Shown here piece by piece: positions 55,520 through 64,000 of a DNA stretch of 64,000 nt. Within the stretch, counting starts at the first letter, position 1; every line of letters begins with the position of its first letter. Below the pieces are notes generated by a model. It was given only the letters and a program-made list of their open reading frames with translations, did not search any database and had not been told where the DNA came from. The position numbers and the translations under genes are program-made. Location of the stretch: NCBI GenBank assembly GCA_002729875.1, contig PBZD01000024.1, positions 1 to 64,000 of the forward strand, written 5' to 3'. Source of the DNA: Chromatiales bacterium (GTDB lineage Bacteria; Pseudomonadota; Gammaproteobacteria; Steroidobacterales; GCA-2729495).

Positions 55520-56989
55520 ATGCCCCCCGATTCCGACCCGCCACCAGTAGCTGCAAGCTGGGATGCCTATTGGCAAGGTAGCGGCGATGCCGGTGCCTAT
55601 TCGAGCGGTGGCGTCAACCATCCGGCCATCCTGTCGTTCTGGGATGAGTGCTTTGCAGCAATGCAACAGGCTTACAGCGGAGATCCCGCGCAGAAAACCC
55701 CGGGACCAAAAATCCTCGATATTGCCAGCGGCAACGGTGCGGTCATTGAACGCGCACTGGCAATCTTTGCCAACGACCGGCCGGCAATCACCTGCCTGGA
55801 CGCGTCTGACGCAGCAGTCACGAATATCCGCAACCGGTTTCCCGGCATAGATGGCCTGGTCGCTGATGCCGGTTCGATCCCGCTGGACTCCGGCGGCTTC
55901 GATGCCGTCACCAGCCAGTTCGGAGTCGAATATGCCGGCCTAAAAGCCATTGGCGAAGCCGCGCGTCTCGTTGCACCAGGTGGCCGCCTGACCCTGCTGC
56001 TGCATAACCAGGCGAGCAGCATCCACCGGGAGTGCGCCGCAAGCCTGGATGCCATTAAGCGATTGCAGGCATCCGGATTTATTCCCCATGCCATCGAGAT
56101 GCTTACCGCAGGCTTCGCGGCCTGCCGCGGAGCCGACCGGGCGCCCTATGACGAGGCCGCAACCCGGCTTGTGCCTGCAGTGCAGACGCTGGATGCCATC
56201 ATGACCGAACACGGCGAGCAGGTTGCGGGTGATACGATTGCCCGCCTCTACAGTGACGTGGACCGGATTCACAGCAGGATGCAACATTACCAGCCGGAAG
56301 AGGTGCTGGGCTGGCTGAACAGGATGGACAGCGAGTTAGAAGCCTATGCACAACGCATGTCGTCAATGTGCCGGTCTGCGATCAGCAGCGAAACGTTCGA
56401 CCAGGTCTGCGCCGACCTGTGCCGGCAGGGTTTCACGCTCCAGCGTGCCGAATCACTGGCCGGGTCTGAAGACGGCCTGCCCCTGGCCTGGGTGCTCATC
56501 GCAGATAATAAGTTAGCAGATGAGGTTGCCGTGACAGTCGACGAACCGCAGAGTCAGAATCTGCCGGCAAACGCGGACAACGAACAACGCGCAGAAGTAC
56601 GCCCGTGGATCAAGCGCCTGCTTGGCGCGGCGGTGTATGAATTGGCGGATCGCGGCATTGTCGACAGCCCGTTTGTTGAGACAAAACCCGTGTGGGCGGC
56701 TCCGTACCAGGCGCTGCTCGGCAAGATTCGCCCTTACGCCGATGCGGAAAAGTTCATCTGGGTCATTTGCGGCGAACTGCCGACCGATCATCTGGACGGC
56801 TCGGTCGCGCGGACGCCGAGGGATGCCGCACGACATTTCGCAATCAAATGGCAACTGGACGCAGCCCGGCAGCAGGATGCAGAGGAACCGCAGCAGCGAT
56901 TGTCTGACAGCGAACTGGCGAACAAGGCCGAAGCGCTTTACGCGCTGGTAAATGACGAAGAAGTGTGGCAGCAACAATCCGGTTTGTAG
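55520..56989 (+). CDS. SAM-dependent methyltransferase fused to a DUF4826-like domain
   Basis: A 489-residue cytosolic protein. The N-terminal half is a class I methyltransferase (motif I ILDIASGNGAVIERAL, residues 65-80; VAPGGRLTLLLHN, 151-163). After a helical middle, residues about 358-485 resemble DUF4826: WVICGELPTDHL (414-425), TPRDAARHFAIKWQLDAA and a closing RAELL...W-like KAEALYALVNDEEVW. DUF4826 is normally a separate protein of unknown function, so the fusion is notable. The substrate is unknown. A strong terminator follows at 57030-57059. Confidence 0.83.
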   Translation: MPPDSDPPPVAASWDAYWQGSGDAGAYSSGGVNHPAILSFWDECFAAMQQAYSGDPAQKTPGPKILDIASGNGAVIERALAIFANDRPAITCLDASDAAVTNIRNRFPGIDGLVADAGSIPLDSGGFDAVTSQFGVEYAGLKAIGEAARLVAPGGRLTLLLHNQASSIHRECAASLDAIKRLQASGFIPHAIEMLTAGFAACRGADRAPYDEAATRLVPAVQTLDAIMTEHGEQVAGDTIARLYSDVDRIHSRMQHYQPEEVLGWLNRMDSELEAYAQRMSSMCRSAISSETFDQVCADLCRQGFTLQRAESLAGSEDGLPLAWVLIADNKLADEVAVTVDEPQSQNLPANADNEQRAEVRPWIKRLLGAAVYELADRGIVDSPFVETKPVWAAPYQALLGKIRPYADAEKFIWVICGELPTDHLDGSVARTPRDAARHFAIKWQLDAARQQDAEEPQQRLSDSELANKAEALYALVNDEEVWQQQSGL

Positions 56990-57029
56990 CAACGCCTAAT
57001 TTTATCCCCTGCGGCATTCGCCGGCGTAA

Positions 57030-57059
57030 AAAAAGGGCCGCTTGAAAGCGGCCCTTTTT
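57030..57059. terminator. Bidirectional terminator between methyltransferase and TonB receptor genes
   Basis: AAAAAGGGCCGC and GCGGCCCTTTTT form a perfect 12-bp stem around TTGAAA, with A and T tracts on both sides. It serves both convergent genes, whose stops are at 56989 and 57077. Confidence 0.9.
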
Positions 57060-57076
57060 ATTCCACCCGATCCGGA

Positions 57077-59941
57077 TTATTTGAACGCGTGCGTCAGGCG
57101 CAGATAATAACCGGTACCGAACATCCGGTAAGTAGCCGGATCCGTCGTTGCATTGAAGCCGACTTCAATGAAAGGCGGATCTTCATCCGAGATGTTGGTA
57201 ATACCCGCGGTAATCGTAGTCGTACCGGCGCCGGTGAAGTCAGTGGCGTAACTGGCCACGAGATCATGGTACAGGAACGATTCTACGTCCTGAATATAAG
57301 AACCGTCGGGCTGGTTGCCTGCTCCGCAGTTACAGAACGTATCAGCATCCAGACCACTGATGTACTCACCAAGATAGGCGATTGTCCATCCGTTGCTGGC
57401 CCATTGCAGGGAATAGCTGACCTTGTCCTCAGCATAAGCGCCACCATCCTCGGCAGTCGGATCGGTGTACCGGCCGGACAGATCCTCCTCATCCTCACCA
57501 GGGGAGGCAGTCTTGGTGCGCTCAAGCAAATGTGCCCACAGAATTGCCGCTTCCCACTGGCCGACTGAGGAATCAAAGCCGGTTCGAAATTCCACGTCGA
57601 TGCCCTGAGCACCCTGCTCGGCAACATTCAAAGAACCATCAATGATCTGGGCGATACTGTAATCTGCCCGCCGCGTAACCAGATCACACGAAGCCTGATT
57701 CAAGTTGTCATAGCAGTCATCCAGAATGTACTGAACGCCGAGAGAACTGACACCGTCCTCGATATCAATGTCCCAGTAGTCGACCGTCAGCGACTGATTG
57801 CCGCCGAATAATTCCGGTGTCCAGACCAGGCCGACCGTCCAGGTGTCGCCGGTCTCGGGCTGCAGATTCGGATTACCACCAACCAGTGCCAGGACCTGGC
57901 TATCAAGCTGCACTGAAGCCTGGTCGCAACCGGCAGGCAATGGCGTTTGCGCACAAGGATCAACGTAAGTCGGGAAACTGTCCTGCTGACCGGCGAACAA
58001 ATCCCCGATCGTCGGGGCGCGGAATACCTCACCGGCGGTTCCTCTCAGTTTCAGGCTTTCAATTGCCTGCAACTCGAAACCGAATTGCCACGTCGTGTCA
58101 CTGCCGAATGTATTGTATTTATCCCGGCGAAGCCCGCCGTTGAGATCAAGGCTCTGCGTACCATTGTCAAACACCGGTACTAACACTTCGGTATACAAGC
58201 TGTTGCTGTACAGCGAGCCCTTGGTGCTGGCACCCGTGTTTCCGGTCACCGCACCAAGCTGTTTACCCGAATCCGGATCATAACGGTAGGTCTGACCCCA
58301 GTAGCCATAACCTGCGGCCCAGCCTAGTTCTTCACCGCCCCAAATGGGTATGCTGCCGGAAAAACTGAGGCCCACAATATCCTGCCTCTCCTTATGATTA
58401 TCCGTCAGGGCAACCGCAACGTAGTCGATCATGTCCTGGGTCAGAGTGCCTGCGCCGCCGAAAAAGTTAATTGGCACGCAATTCGCGATCAGCGTATTCG
58501 GGTCAGCTATGTCGCGGTAGCATTCGGGCTGACCATCACTGTCCAGGTCCGCTGACGGCCCCATTGCGTTACTGAGTCGATCACCAGCAAACTGGCCAAC
58601 GTCAATATCCGTGCGATCGCGATGACCCCGGTTGTAATAAATTTCCCAATCGATATCCTGGATCTTGCCTTCCAGGCCCATGACTATCTGAAACTGGGTG
58701 ACGTCCTGGGTAAACCGTCGCGTGGTCTCAATCATGCGACGACGAGCATCGGAAACAGGCTCGTAGACAAGCGCAGCGCCGTTGGCAACATTGTAGGCAT
58801 CAACCGCACGGCGCAGATAGTAATTATCCTCAGAGATACCGTTATAAGCTGTGCTCCCGAATGTGTCGCTGTAGGCCGGATCTGTCGGCGAGTTGTACGG
58901 CATGGGTGCCAGTTCCTGTGCCGAATTCCGGAAGTTGGTTCGAATCGCTGTATTGAAACGAATGTTTTCGCTCAGATCAAAGTGGGCTTCCGCAAATACG
59001 TTGGTCCGCTCGTATGGCGTCTGAATATAGTTAACCGGTGCGTAGTTGTATGTTCTGCCATCGTGAGAAGACATCGTGCCAACTTCGTACGGCGATGTAG
59101 CTGCATCCGCACCGTCTATCAGGAAGGTACCCTGGTTCATAAATCCCAAACGGCTTTCCGGGATGCGAGAGGATCCGATCGGATAACAACCCCCCGACGG
59201 AGCGCCTGTGTAAGGTGCCGTAGTCTGAGCTTCGCAACCTTCAGGGTAAATGTAATATGAATCCTGGAAAAAATCCCAGGGCGCATCACGCTGGTAGGCT
59301 TCTTCCTGATCCACATACTCGGCGCCAAAAACGAAATTACCGCCGGCGAAAGTTGTACCGGCGATCAAGCTGATGCTGTTCTGCCGGCCCTGATCCATAT
59401 CGAAAAAGTCGGCCGTCTGCGCATTGACCTCCACGCCCTCAAAATCGCGCCGGGTGATGATATTCACCACACCGGCAACCGCATCGGCACCGTAAACCGC
59501 CGAAGCCCCGTCTTTGAGAATTTCAATACGTTCGATCATCGACGCGGGAATGGTCTGGTAATCACCACCATCAACCATGCGCTTGCCGTCGATGAGCGTC
59601 AGTGTACGGGCCGTACCCATACCGCGCAGATCGACAAATACGCCACCATTACCGCCGTTGTTGGTGGTAGTGCCGATCGGCGAACCGGACATGGAAGGCA
59701 TGGACTGGAGCAATTGACCAACATCGGTGATACCGGTAGCCAGCATTTCTTCCCGATTGATCACCGAAACCGGGCTTGAACTGCTCAGGTCCGCACGCTT
59801 GATGCGTGAACCCGTGACGATCATCTCTTCCTGGTCCTGGTCCTGTGCCAAAACAGCTGGTGCCGTGGTTGCCGCAATCATGCCTACACTCAAACCAAGT
59901 GTATGTTTGACTGCCTCACGCAATTTGTAATTATCCTTCAT
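57077..59941 (-). CDS. TonB-dependent outer-membrane receptor
   Basis: A 954-residue receptor that imports an unknown ligand with energy from TonB. It has a signal peptide (cleavage near AVLA-QDQ, residue 32), a TonB-box-like EEMIVTGSRI, a plug domain (SPVSVINREEMLATGITDVGQLLQSMP, GMGTARTLTLIDGKRMVDG, IERIEILKDGASAVYGADAVAGVVNIITRR) and a long beta-barrel ending GYYLRLTHAFK. There is no N-terminal signalling domain. The barrel has Cys pairs in extracellular-type loops (CEAQTTAPYTGAPSGGC, CNCG). GGAG lies 12 bases before the ATG. The plug sequence resembles Caulobacter/Xanthomonas-type receptors for large or carbohydrate ligands rather than siderophore receptors, by impression. Confidence 0.93.
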   Translation of the reverse strand: MKDNYKLREAVKHTLGLSVGMIAATTAPAVLAQDQDQEEMIVTGSRIKRADLSSSSPVSVINREEMLATGITDVGQLLQSMPSMSGSPIGTTTNNGGNGGVFVDLRGMGTARTLTLIDGKRMVDGGDYQTIPASMIERIEILKDGASAVYGADAVAGVVNIITRRDFEGVEVNAQTADFFDMDQGRQNSISLIAGTTFAGGNFVFGAEYVDQEEAYQRDAPWDFFQDSYYIYPEGCEAQTTAPYTGAPSGGCYPIGSSRIPESRLGFMNQGTFLIDGADAATSPYEVGTMSSHDGRTYNYAPVNYIQTPYERTNVFAEAHFDLSENIRFNTAIRTNFRNSAQELAPMPYNSPTDPAYSDTFGSTAYNGISEDNYYLRRAVDAYNVANGAALVYEPVSDARRRMIETTRRFTQDVTQFQIVMGLEGKIQDIDWEIYYNRGHRDRTDIDVGQFAGDRLSNAMGPSADLDSDGQPECYRDIADPNTLIANCVPINFFGGAGTLTQDMIDYVAVALTDNHKERQDIVGLSFSGSIPIWGGEELGWAAGYGYWGQTYRYDPDSGKQLGAVTGNTGASTKGSLYSNSLYTEVLVPVFDNGTQSLDLNGGLRRDKYNTFGSDTTWQFGFELQAIESLKLRGTAGEVFRAPTIGDLFAGQQDSFPTYVDPCAQTPLPAGCDQASVQLDSQVLALVGGNPNLQPETGDTWTVGLVWTPELFGGNQSLTVDYWDIDIEDGVSSLGVQYILDDCYDNLNQASCDLVTRRADYSIAQIIDGSLNVAEQGAQGIDVEFRTGFDSSVGQWEAAILWAHLLERTKTASPGEDEEDLSGRYTDPTAEDGGAYAEDKVSYSLQWASNGWTIAYLGEYISGLDADTFCNCGAGNQPDGSYIQDVESFLYHDLVASYATDFTGAGTTTITAGITNISDEDPPFIEVGFNATTDPATYRMFGTGYYLRLTHAFK

Positions 59942-60290
59942 GATTAATTAATGCTCCAATTTGTATAAACACAACAAAACTTAGCAGTTATCCAATCCAC
60001 CGAGCATTGCCGATGACTTGTGAATGAAACAAAATATAAAACAACAAGTTAGATTATGCAAAATTCATACTTTATCGCTTAACATAGGATAAATATCTAT
60101 AATATTAAAGACTTGCCAGTCTGAAAACCGAGTTCGACAGACTCTTGTGGCTATAATACAACAATTTTTTTCAGCTATCCGCAGCGACATTCGTTCACAA
60201 AATAGTGATTGCTTCAGCGCCATGCCCGGATCGGTTACAGTGATTGGCAGCATAGGTGTATAACCCGAAACTGACTGGCTCAATATTGAC
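59942..60290. other. AT-rich divergent region, TonB receptor / VanY-like gene (349 bp)
   Basis: No gene is supported. It contains the receptor promoter candidate (60033-60061), a TAATTAATTA palindrome next to the receptor start, an inverted repeat AGTCTG (60118-60123) / CAGACT (60138-60143), and perfect -10 boxes TATAAT on the plus strand at 60098-60103 and 60152-60157, the latter a candidate for the VanY-like gene although no good -35 box accompanies it. Confidence 0.5.
60033..60061 (-). promoter_or_regulatory. Sigma-70 promoter candidate for the TonB receptor
   Basis: On the minus strand TTGCAT (60056-60061) and TATATT (60033-60038) are exactly 17 bases apart in AT-rich DNA, giving a leader of about 85 bases. 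It is the best promoter match found in the window. Confidence 0.55.
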
Positions 60291-60806
60291 GTGGAGCATA
60301 TTTTCAAACAACTTGGCATCCCGGCATCCTACGGTCGTTCCCCGGCCTTGCCCCGCTTTGCAGAAGCTGCAGAACTCACCGATGTCGGGCCGAATATAAT
60401 CGGCCGCTCGCAAAGCCTTACCCCGGCAACCGCCCGCGCCTGGTCGGATATGTCCGCTGCTGCTGCTGCTGACTCGATAGAGCTGTTGCTGGTTTCCGGG
60501 TTTCGCAGTACCGAGTACCAGGCACAGTTGATCACCAACAAACTGGCCGCCGGGCAAACCATCGACACCATCCTGAAAGTTAATACCGCACCGGGTTTCA
60601 GCCAGCACCACAGCGGCCGGGCGATTGATATCGCCACCCCCGGGGTACGCCCGCTGGTCGAAGCTTTTGATCAATCACCGGCTTTTCAATGGTTATGCAC
60701 CCAGGCCGGAAATTTTGGTTTTCTAATGCCATACGGACACAACAATGAATGGGACTTATCCTATGAACCATGGCACTGGTTTTTACACGAGGAACCTGAA
60801 CAATGA
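60291..60806 (+). CDS. D-alanyl-D-alanine carboxypeptidase family protein (VanY/M15)
   Basis: A 171-residue zinc peptidase domain: SQHHSGRAID (residues 104-113, metal His106 and Asp113) and EPWHW (159-163, catalytic Glu159 and metal His162). VanY-type enzymes trim the last D-Ala from peptidoglycan stems. The only in-frame start is GTG 60291, because a stop lies ten codons upstream, and there is no signal peptide; the protein therefore seems cytosolic, which is odd for a wall enzyme and suggests a precursor or recycling role. The next gene overlaps its stop by ATGA. Confidence 0.87.
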   Translation: MEHIFKQLGIPASYGRSPALPRFAEAAELTDVGPNIIGRSQSLTPATARAWSDMSAAAAADSIELLLVSGFRSTEYQAQLITNKLAAGQTIDTILKVNTAPGFSQHHSGRAIDIATPGVRPLVEAFDQSPAFQWLCTQAGNFGFLMPYGHNNEWDLSYEPWHWFLHEEPEQ

Positions 60807-61579
60807 AGCCAACCAATTTTTTCACCCAGGGCTATACCTTTACCGGCACCTGGGATGACTATTTTATTTTCGGCATATTCTTTATTTGCGCGCTGCTCGG
60901 CGTCTTGCTGTTTCGGGAGCGCTCCAGACACGAACCCATGGTACACAGCCCACCGATGGCCTGGCTGCGGGCCGGTATTTATTTCTGTTTCGTGATTGTT
61001 TTCAGCTGGGTGACGGGCGTCTTCAAGGTGGTTGTGCAATCACCACTCGTCACCAGCGAGCAAGCCGGCGATCCGGTCTGGAACGCCGCCTTTGCCGCCT
61101 GTTGCATCATCGTCGTCTGGGCTTATGTCTACTGGTGGCCGCGCGGCACCTTAACGCATAGCCGCAAGTTATACCTCTTGCCCACCGTGATCTATGGCCT
61201 GACCTGGGGCGCCTGCAGTGGGCTCCTGATGCTCTCTATCTATTCGATCCTGGAAGTATTCCAGTTGCCGGGAATCGTCAATGCCGTTTTATTAATCGCT
61301 GTATTTTCAGTCTATAACATGAATTATCAGCTCGGCTGGTGGGATATCCATGTATCCCCACCGCATAACATCAGGGCCACCAATAACGGTAAGGTTCTGT
61401 TGTCGCATAACCCGTTTTTGCTGTCATCGCTTACCTTCCTGATCATTTATGGCAATGCCGGAATATTCGTGCTGCTGGGTGCCGCTGCATTGTGTGCATC
61501 GGCGATCGGTTTGCGCGTGCCGCCATTCTGGGCAAAAGACGGCGGGGCCGTCTCGATGGATACTGCGATAGGGGAGTAG
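60803..61579 (+). CDS. Hypothetical multi-pass membrane protein
   Basis: Not recognised. 258 residues with six or seven hydrophobic segments (for example YFIFGIFFICALLGVLLF, AGIYFCFVIVFSWVTGVF, AAFAACCIIVVWAYVYWW, VIYGLTWGACSGLLMLSIYSIL, IVNAVLLIAVFSVYN, FLLSSLTFLIIYGNAGIFVLLGAAALCASAIGL). Between them are a conserved-looking YQLGWWDIHVSPPHN loop and charged ends. It is translationally coupled to the VanY-like gene, so both may act on the envelope. No transporter or enzyme signature was seen. Confidence 0.75.
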   Translation: MKPTNFFTQGYTFTGTWDDYFIFGIFFICALLGVLLFRERSRHEPMVHSPPMAWLRAGIYFCFVIVFSWVTGVFKVVVQSPLVTSEQAGDPVWNAAFAACCIIVVWAYVYWWPRGTLTHSRKLYLLPTVIYGLTWGACSGLLMLSIYSILEVFQLPGIVNAVLLIAVFSVYNMNYQLGWWDIHVSPPHNIRATNNGKVLLSHNPFLLSSLTFLIIYGNAGIFVLLGAAALCASAIGLRVPPFWAKDGGAVSMDTAIGE

Positions 61580-61588
61580 CTGCTTGAT

Positions 61589-62941
61589 TTAACGCATGGT
61601 GACGAGTTCTTCGGCACTGGTCGGATGAATCGCAACCGTGTCGTCAAAGTCCTGCTTGGTTGCTCCCATGCGAATCGCGACAGCAAAACCCTGCAGCATT
61701 TCGTCAGCACCCGGTCCGAACAGGTGCACACCCACGACGCGCTGGTCTTTCCCAACCGTTATGAGTTTCATGCTGGCCTTGGTGCGGTGCTCGGTAAAAC
61801 TGTTAATCATCGGCACAAACTCGGATGAATAGACAAAAACATCTTCACCGTATTGTTCACGCGCCTGTCTTTCTGTCAGTCCGCAGGTGCCGGCTGGTGG
61901 ATGGGTAAATACAACCGTAGCAATGTTGGCGTAATCAAGCCGTCGATCAGGCATGCCGCCGTAAAGCCTGTCTGCAAGCCGCCGGCCGGCCGCGATGGCG
62001 ACCGGCGTTAGTGCCGCCCGGCCGGTTACATCACCGACCGCAAAAATAGCCGGGTTGCTGGTCACCTGAAATTCATCGGTAATAATGAATCCCTTGTCGT
62101 CGAGCGCAACACCAGCAGATTCCAGCCCCAGTGTTTCAGTCAATGCGTGTCGACCAATGCACCAGATCAATGAATCATAAGGTCCGTGCCGATTGCCGTC
62201 TTCGGTCGTAAGTATCAGGCCGTCATCAGCCTGCTCGATACCGGTCGGCACGGCACGCCGTTGCAACCCAATACCGTCTGCCATCATTGCCGTAACAACT
62301 GATTGCTGAAGCATCTCATCGAATGAACGCAATACGCTATCGTAACGAACCAACAGGTCGACTTCAGCGCCGAGCGCCCGCAGCATCCCGGATAACTCAA
62401 CGGCTATATAGCCGCTGCCGACCATCGCAACCCGGCCCGGTAAAGTGTCGAGAGCAAAAAAACCATCTGAAGTAATACCGAGTTCAGCGCCGGGCAGGTC
62501 GGGCACGATCGGCGCACCACCGACAGCAATCAGCACCCGCTCGGCGGTTAGCAGCCGTTCACCTACGCGCACACAGTTCGATCCTTCAAGTACCCCGAAG
62601 CCGGCTATATATTCAATATCCTTGTTGGCAAGATTTTGCGCATAGATACCGTTTAACCGCGCCACATAGGCATCGCGCCGTGACTTGAGCGCAGACCAGT
62701 CATGCCGGAACGCAGTGGTATCGAATCCGTAACCGGCCGCATCGTGCAGTGTGTGTGCCGTACTGGCCGCATTCCACATAATTTTTTTCGGTACGCAACC
62801 AACGTTGACGCAAGTTCCGCCGAGCCGGCCGGCCTCGACGACGGCAACTCGCGTACCATACCCGGCCGCACGTTGTGCCGCTGCCAGGCCGCCACTGCCG
62901 CCGCCAATGACGATCAGGTTGAAGGAATTTTGTTCAGTCAT
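61589..62941 (-). CDS. gorA: Glutathione-disulfide reductase
   Basis: A 450-residue FAD flavoenzyme that reduces oxidised glutathione with NADPH. It has the FAD motif [17 protein letters not shown], the redox pair Cys44/Cys49 ([13 protein letters not shown]), the NADP-binding [15 protein letters not shown] followed by Arg-bearing [13 protein letters not shown] that points to NADPH rather than NAD, and the C-terminal His of [12 protein letters not shown]. These separate it from dihydrolipoamide dehydrogenase and mercuric reductase. It is divergent from prlC; the two also lie close together in E. coli. Confidence 0.94.
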   Translation of the reverse strand: MTEQNSFNLIVIGGGSGGLAAAQRAAGYGTRVAVVEAGRLGGTCVNVGCVPKKIMWNAASTAHTLHDAAGYGFDTTAFRHDWSALKSRRDAYVARLNGIYAQNLANKDIEYIAGFGVLEGSNCVRVGERLLTAERVLIAVGGAPIVPDLPGAELGITSDGFFALDTLPGRVAMVGSGYIAVELSGMLRALGAEVDLLVRYDSVLRSFDEMLQQSVVTAMMADGIGLQRRAVPTGIEQADDGLILTTEDGNRHGPYDSLIWCIGRHALTETLGLESAGVALDDKGFIITDEFQVTSNPAIFAVGDVTGRAALTPVAIAAGRRLADRLYGGMPDRRLDYANIATVVFTHPPAGTCGLTERQAREQYGEDVFVYSSEFVPMINSFTEHRTKASMKLITVGKDQRVVGVHLFGPGADEMLQGFAVAIRMGATKQDFDDTVAIHPTSAEELVTMR

Positions 62942-63064
62942 ACTGTTTGTTCCACGTTGTGGTGTCCGAGCAATTGGCCGTGCCGGAAGTGTAAGTCACG
63001 TTGTGCCGCTGTGATAGGATGCCGCTTTCGCCGTACAAACACACTACAAGGAATCTCCTGTCGA

Positions 63065-64000
63065 ATGGGGACAAACCCGCTTTTGGCCGCCGACCGGCTG
63101 CCCGAATTCAGCGCGATCAAACCCGAACACATCGAACCGGCGTTGACGTACAGACTCAACGCAAACCGTGAGTGCATCGAAACATTGCTCACCGACGTCG
63201 AAAGCCGGGGAGCAGATTTTACGACCGCTATTCTACCGCTCGAAGAACTCGGCGATCAGCTTGGCCGCGTCTGGGGTCCGATCGGTCACCTGCATGGTGT
63301 GATGAATTCGCCGGAGCTGCGTAAAGCCTATAACGACTGTCTGCCGGCACTCTCACGCTATCAGACCGAAATAGCGCAGGACACGCGCCTGTGGCGTCTG
63401 TATCAAAAAGTAGCCGAGACGCTGCCGGACGATGCGGCCACCAGTCCGGCCGCCAGTGTCGTCAACCACGCGCTACGGGATTTCCACCTCGCCGGCGTCG
63501 ACCTGCCCGCAGCACAGAAGCAGCAATTCAAGACCCTGGTTGAAGAACTGACGCAACTCGGCGCGCGTTTTGAACAAAACGTACTCGACTCGATGGCCGC
63601 CTGGTCCGCCCATGTCACTGACCCGGCGCAACTGGCCGGGCTGCCGGCCTGGGTAATTGAACAAGCCGCCCTGAATGCCGGCGAGTCATCGCTGGACGGA
63701 TGGCTATTCAGGCTCGACCAACCAACCTATGTAGCCATCTTGACGTACGGGGAATATCGTAACCTGCGCTGGCGTTTTTACCGCGCCTGGACGACCCGCG
63801 CCTCCGACCAGGCCGACGATGCCCAGGGCGACAATGAAAACGTTGATAACACCGCTACCATCGAGCGCATACTCGAACTCCGCCATGCAGTCGCCGGGCT
63901 GATAGGTTTTAAGAATTTTGCCGCTTATTCGCTCGCCACTAAAATGGCCGACTCAGTTGCCGAAGTGCTTGGTTTCCTGACCGGACTCGCGGAAAAATCT
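63065..64000 (+). CDS. prlC: Oligopeptidase A (M3 metallopeptidase), N-terminal part
   Basis: The frame is open from ATG 63065 to the window end (312 codons), so the C-terminus with the HEXXH zinc site is missing. The N-terminus MGTNPLLAADRLPEFSAIKPEHIEPAL is that of oligopeptidase A, and GWLFRLDQPTYVAILTYGEYRNLRWRFYRAWTTRAS and ILELRHAVAGLIGFKNFAAYSLATKMADS are typical of the M3 family helical half. The enzyme degrades signal peptides and other short peptides in the cytosol. Confidence 0.93.
   Translation, partial: MGTNPLLAADRLPEFSAIKPEHIEPALTYRLNANRECIETLLTDVESRGADFTTAILPLEELGDQLGRVWGPIGHLHGVMNSPELRKAYNDCLPALSRYQTEIAQDTRLWRLYQKVAETLPDDAATSPAASVVNHALRDFHLAGVDLPAAQKQQFKTLVEELTQLGARFEQNVLDSMAAWSAHVTDPAQLAGLPAWVIEQAALNAGESSLDGWLFRLDQPTYVAILTYGEYRNLRWRFYRAWTTRASDQADDAQGDNENVDNTATIERILELRHAVAGLIGFKNFAAYSLATKMADSVAEVLGFLTGLAEKS

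Noticed and set aside
60459-60475. GCT/CTG trinucleotide run in the VanY-like gene
   Set aside because: Only about five units coding an Ala stretch; too short to call a contingency repeat.
1-64000. tRNA, rRNA, CRISPR, prophage or insertion-sequence genes
   Set aside because: Intergenic spaces were read on both strands; no cloverleaf, repeat-spacer array, integrase or intact transposase was seen.

Overview
The window is an ordinary-looking chromosomal segment of a gammaproteobacterium with no phage, IS element, CRISPR array, rRNA or tRNA that I can see. The evidence for the lineage is gene content and order: an rpoH 3' end, gltBD, priA-argS-SPOR, the def-fmt-rsmB-DUF4390-ntrYX block facing lysM-dprA-smg-topA-tsaC-aroE (as in Pseudomonas and relatives), and gorA beside prlC (close together in E. 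coli too). Base composition looks like mid-50s percent G+C. A free-standing chorismatase, a TonB receptor and TPR-sulfotransferases suggest a marine or sediment, deep-branching lineage such as Woeseiales, Steroidobacterales or Chromatiales; the exact taxon is my guess.

Layout. 1-9 kb: rpoH tail, a DinF-type MATE exporter with a NUDIX hydrolase, and the convergent gltBD operon. 9-17 kb: thiolase, an AGCS amino-acid/cation symporter with an unusual inserted domain, a dienelactone-hydrolase-type enzyme, an FAH-family enzyme, a second MATE exporter, a chorismatase and a small unknown protein. 17-25.7 kb: a VOC protein, then a long leftward run: VWA lipoprotein, ECF sigma factor, membrane anti-sigma candidate, 5'-3' exonuclease, fructosamine-kinase-like protein and acs; an HNH nuclease lies upstream. 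25.9-28.9 kb: pntAB. 28.9-29.5 kb: a 655-bp gap with a structured-RNA candidate, a terminator, a very AT-rich stretch and a cluster of DnaA boxes just before priA. 29.5-37.2 kb: priA, argS, an FtsN-like SPOR protein, a CapA lipoprotein, a PLP deaminase/desulfhydrase and a CBS protein. 37.2-44.4 kb, leftward: def, fmt, rsmB, DUF4390, ntrY, ntrX. 44.6-52.2 kb, mostly rightward: LysM protein, dprA, smg, topA, tsaC, aroE, with tag on the minus strand. 52.2-60 kb, accessory-looking: two tandem TPR-sulfotransferases, a divergent methyltransferase-DUF4826 fusion and a large TonB-dependent receptor. 60.3-64 kb: a D,D-carboxypeptidase-like protein, a membrane protein, gorA and the start of prlC.

The genes fit a free-living heterotroph: nitrogen assimilation (gltBD, ntrYX), NADPH and redox balance (pntAB, gorA), acetate activation (acs), translation start and end processing (fmt, def, rsmB, tsaC, argS), DNA topology, restart and uptake (topA, priA, dprA), and envelope work (SPOR, LysM, VanY-like, TonB receptor).

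The items most worth following are the DnaA-box cluster and AT-rich element upstream of priA (an origin-like or DnaA-controlled region), the RNA-like structure beside it, the TonB receptor/sulfotransferase/methyltransferase-DUF4826 neighbourhood, and an NtrX regulator whose AAA+ domain has lost its key residues and whose gene carries a nine-G tract.

Start codons were re-judged where the longest open frame ran past a better start. No sequence searches were run; family assignments rest on motifs and length.
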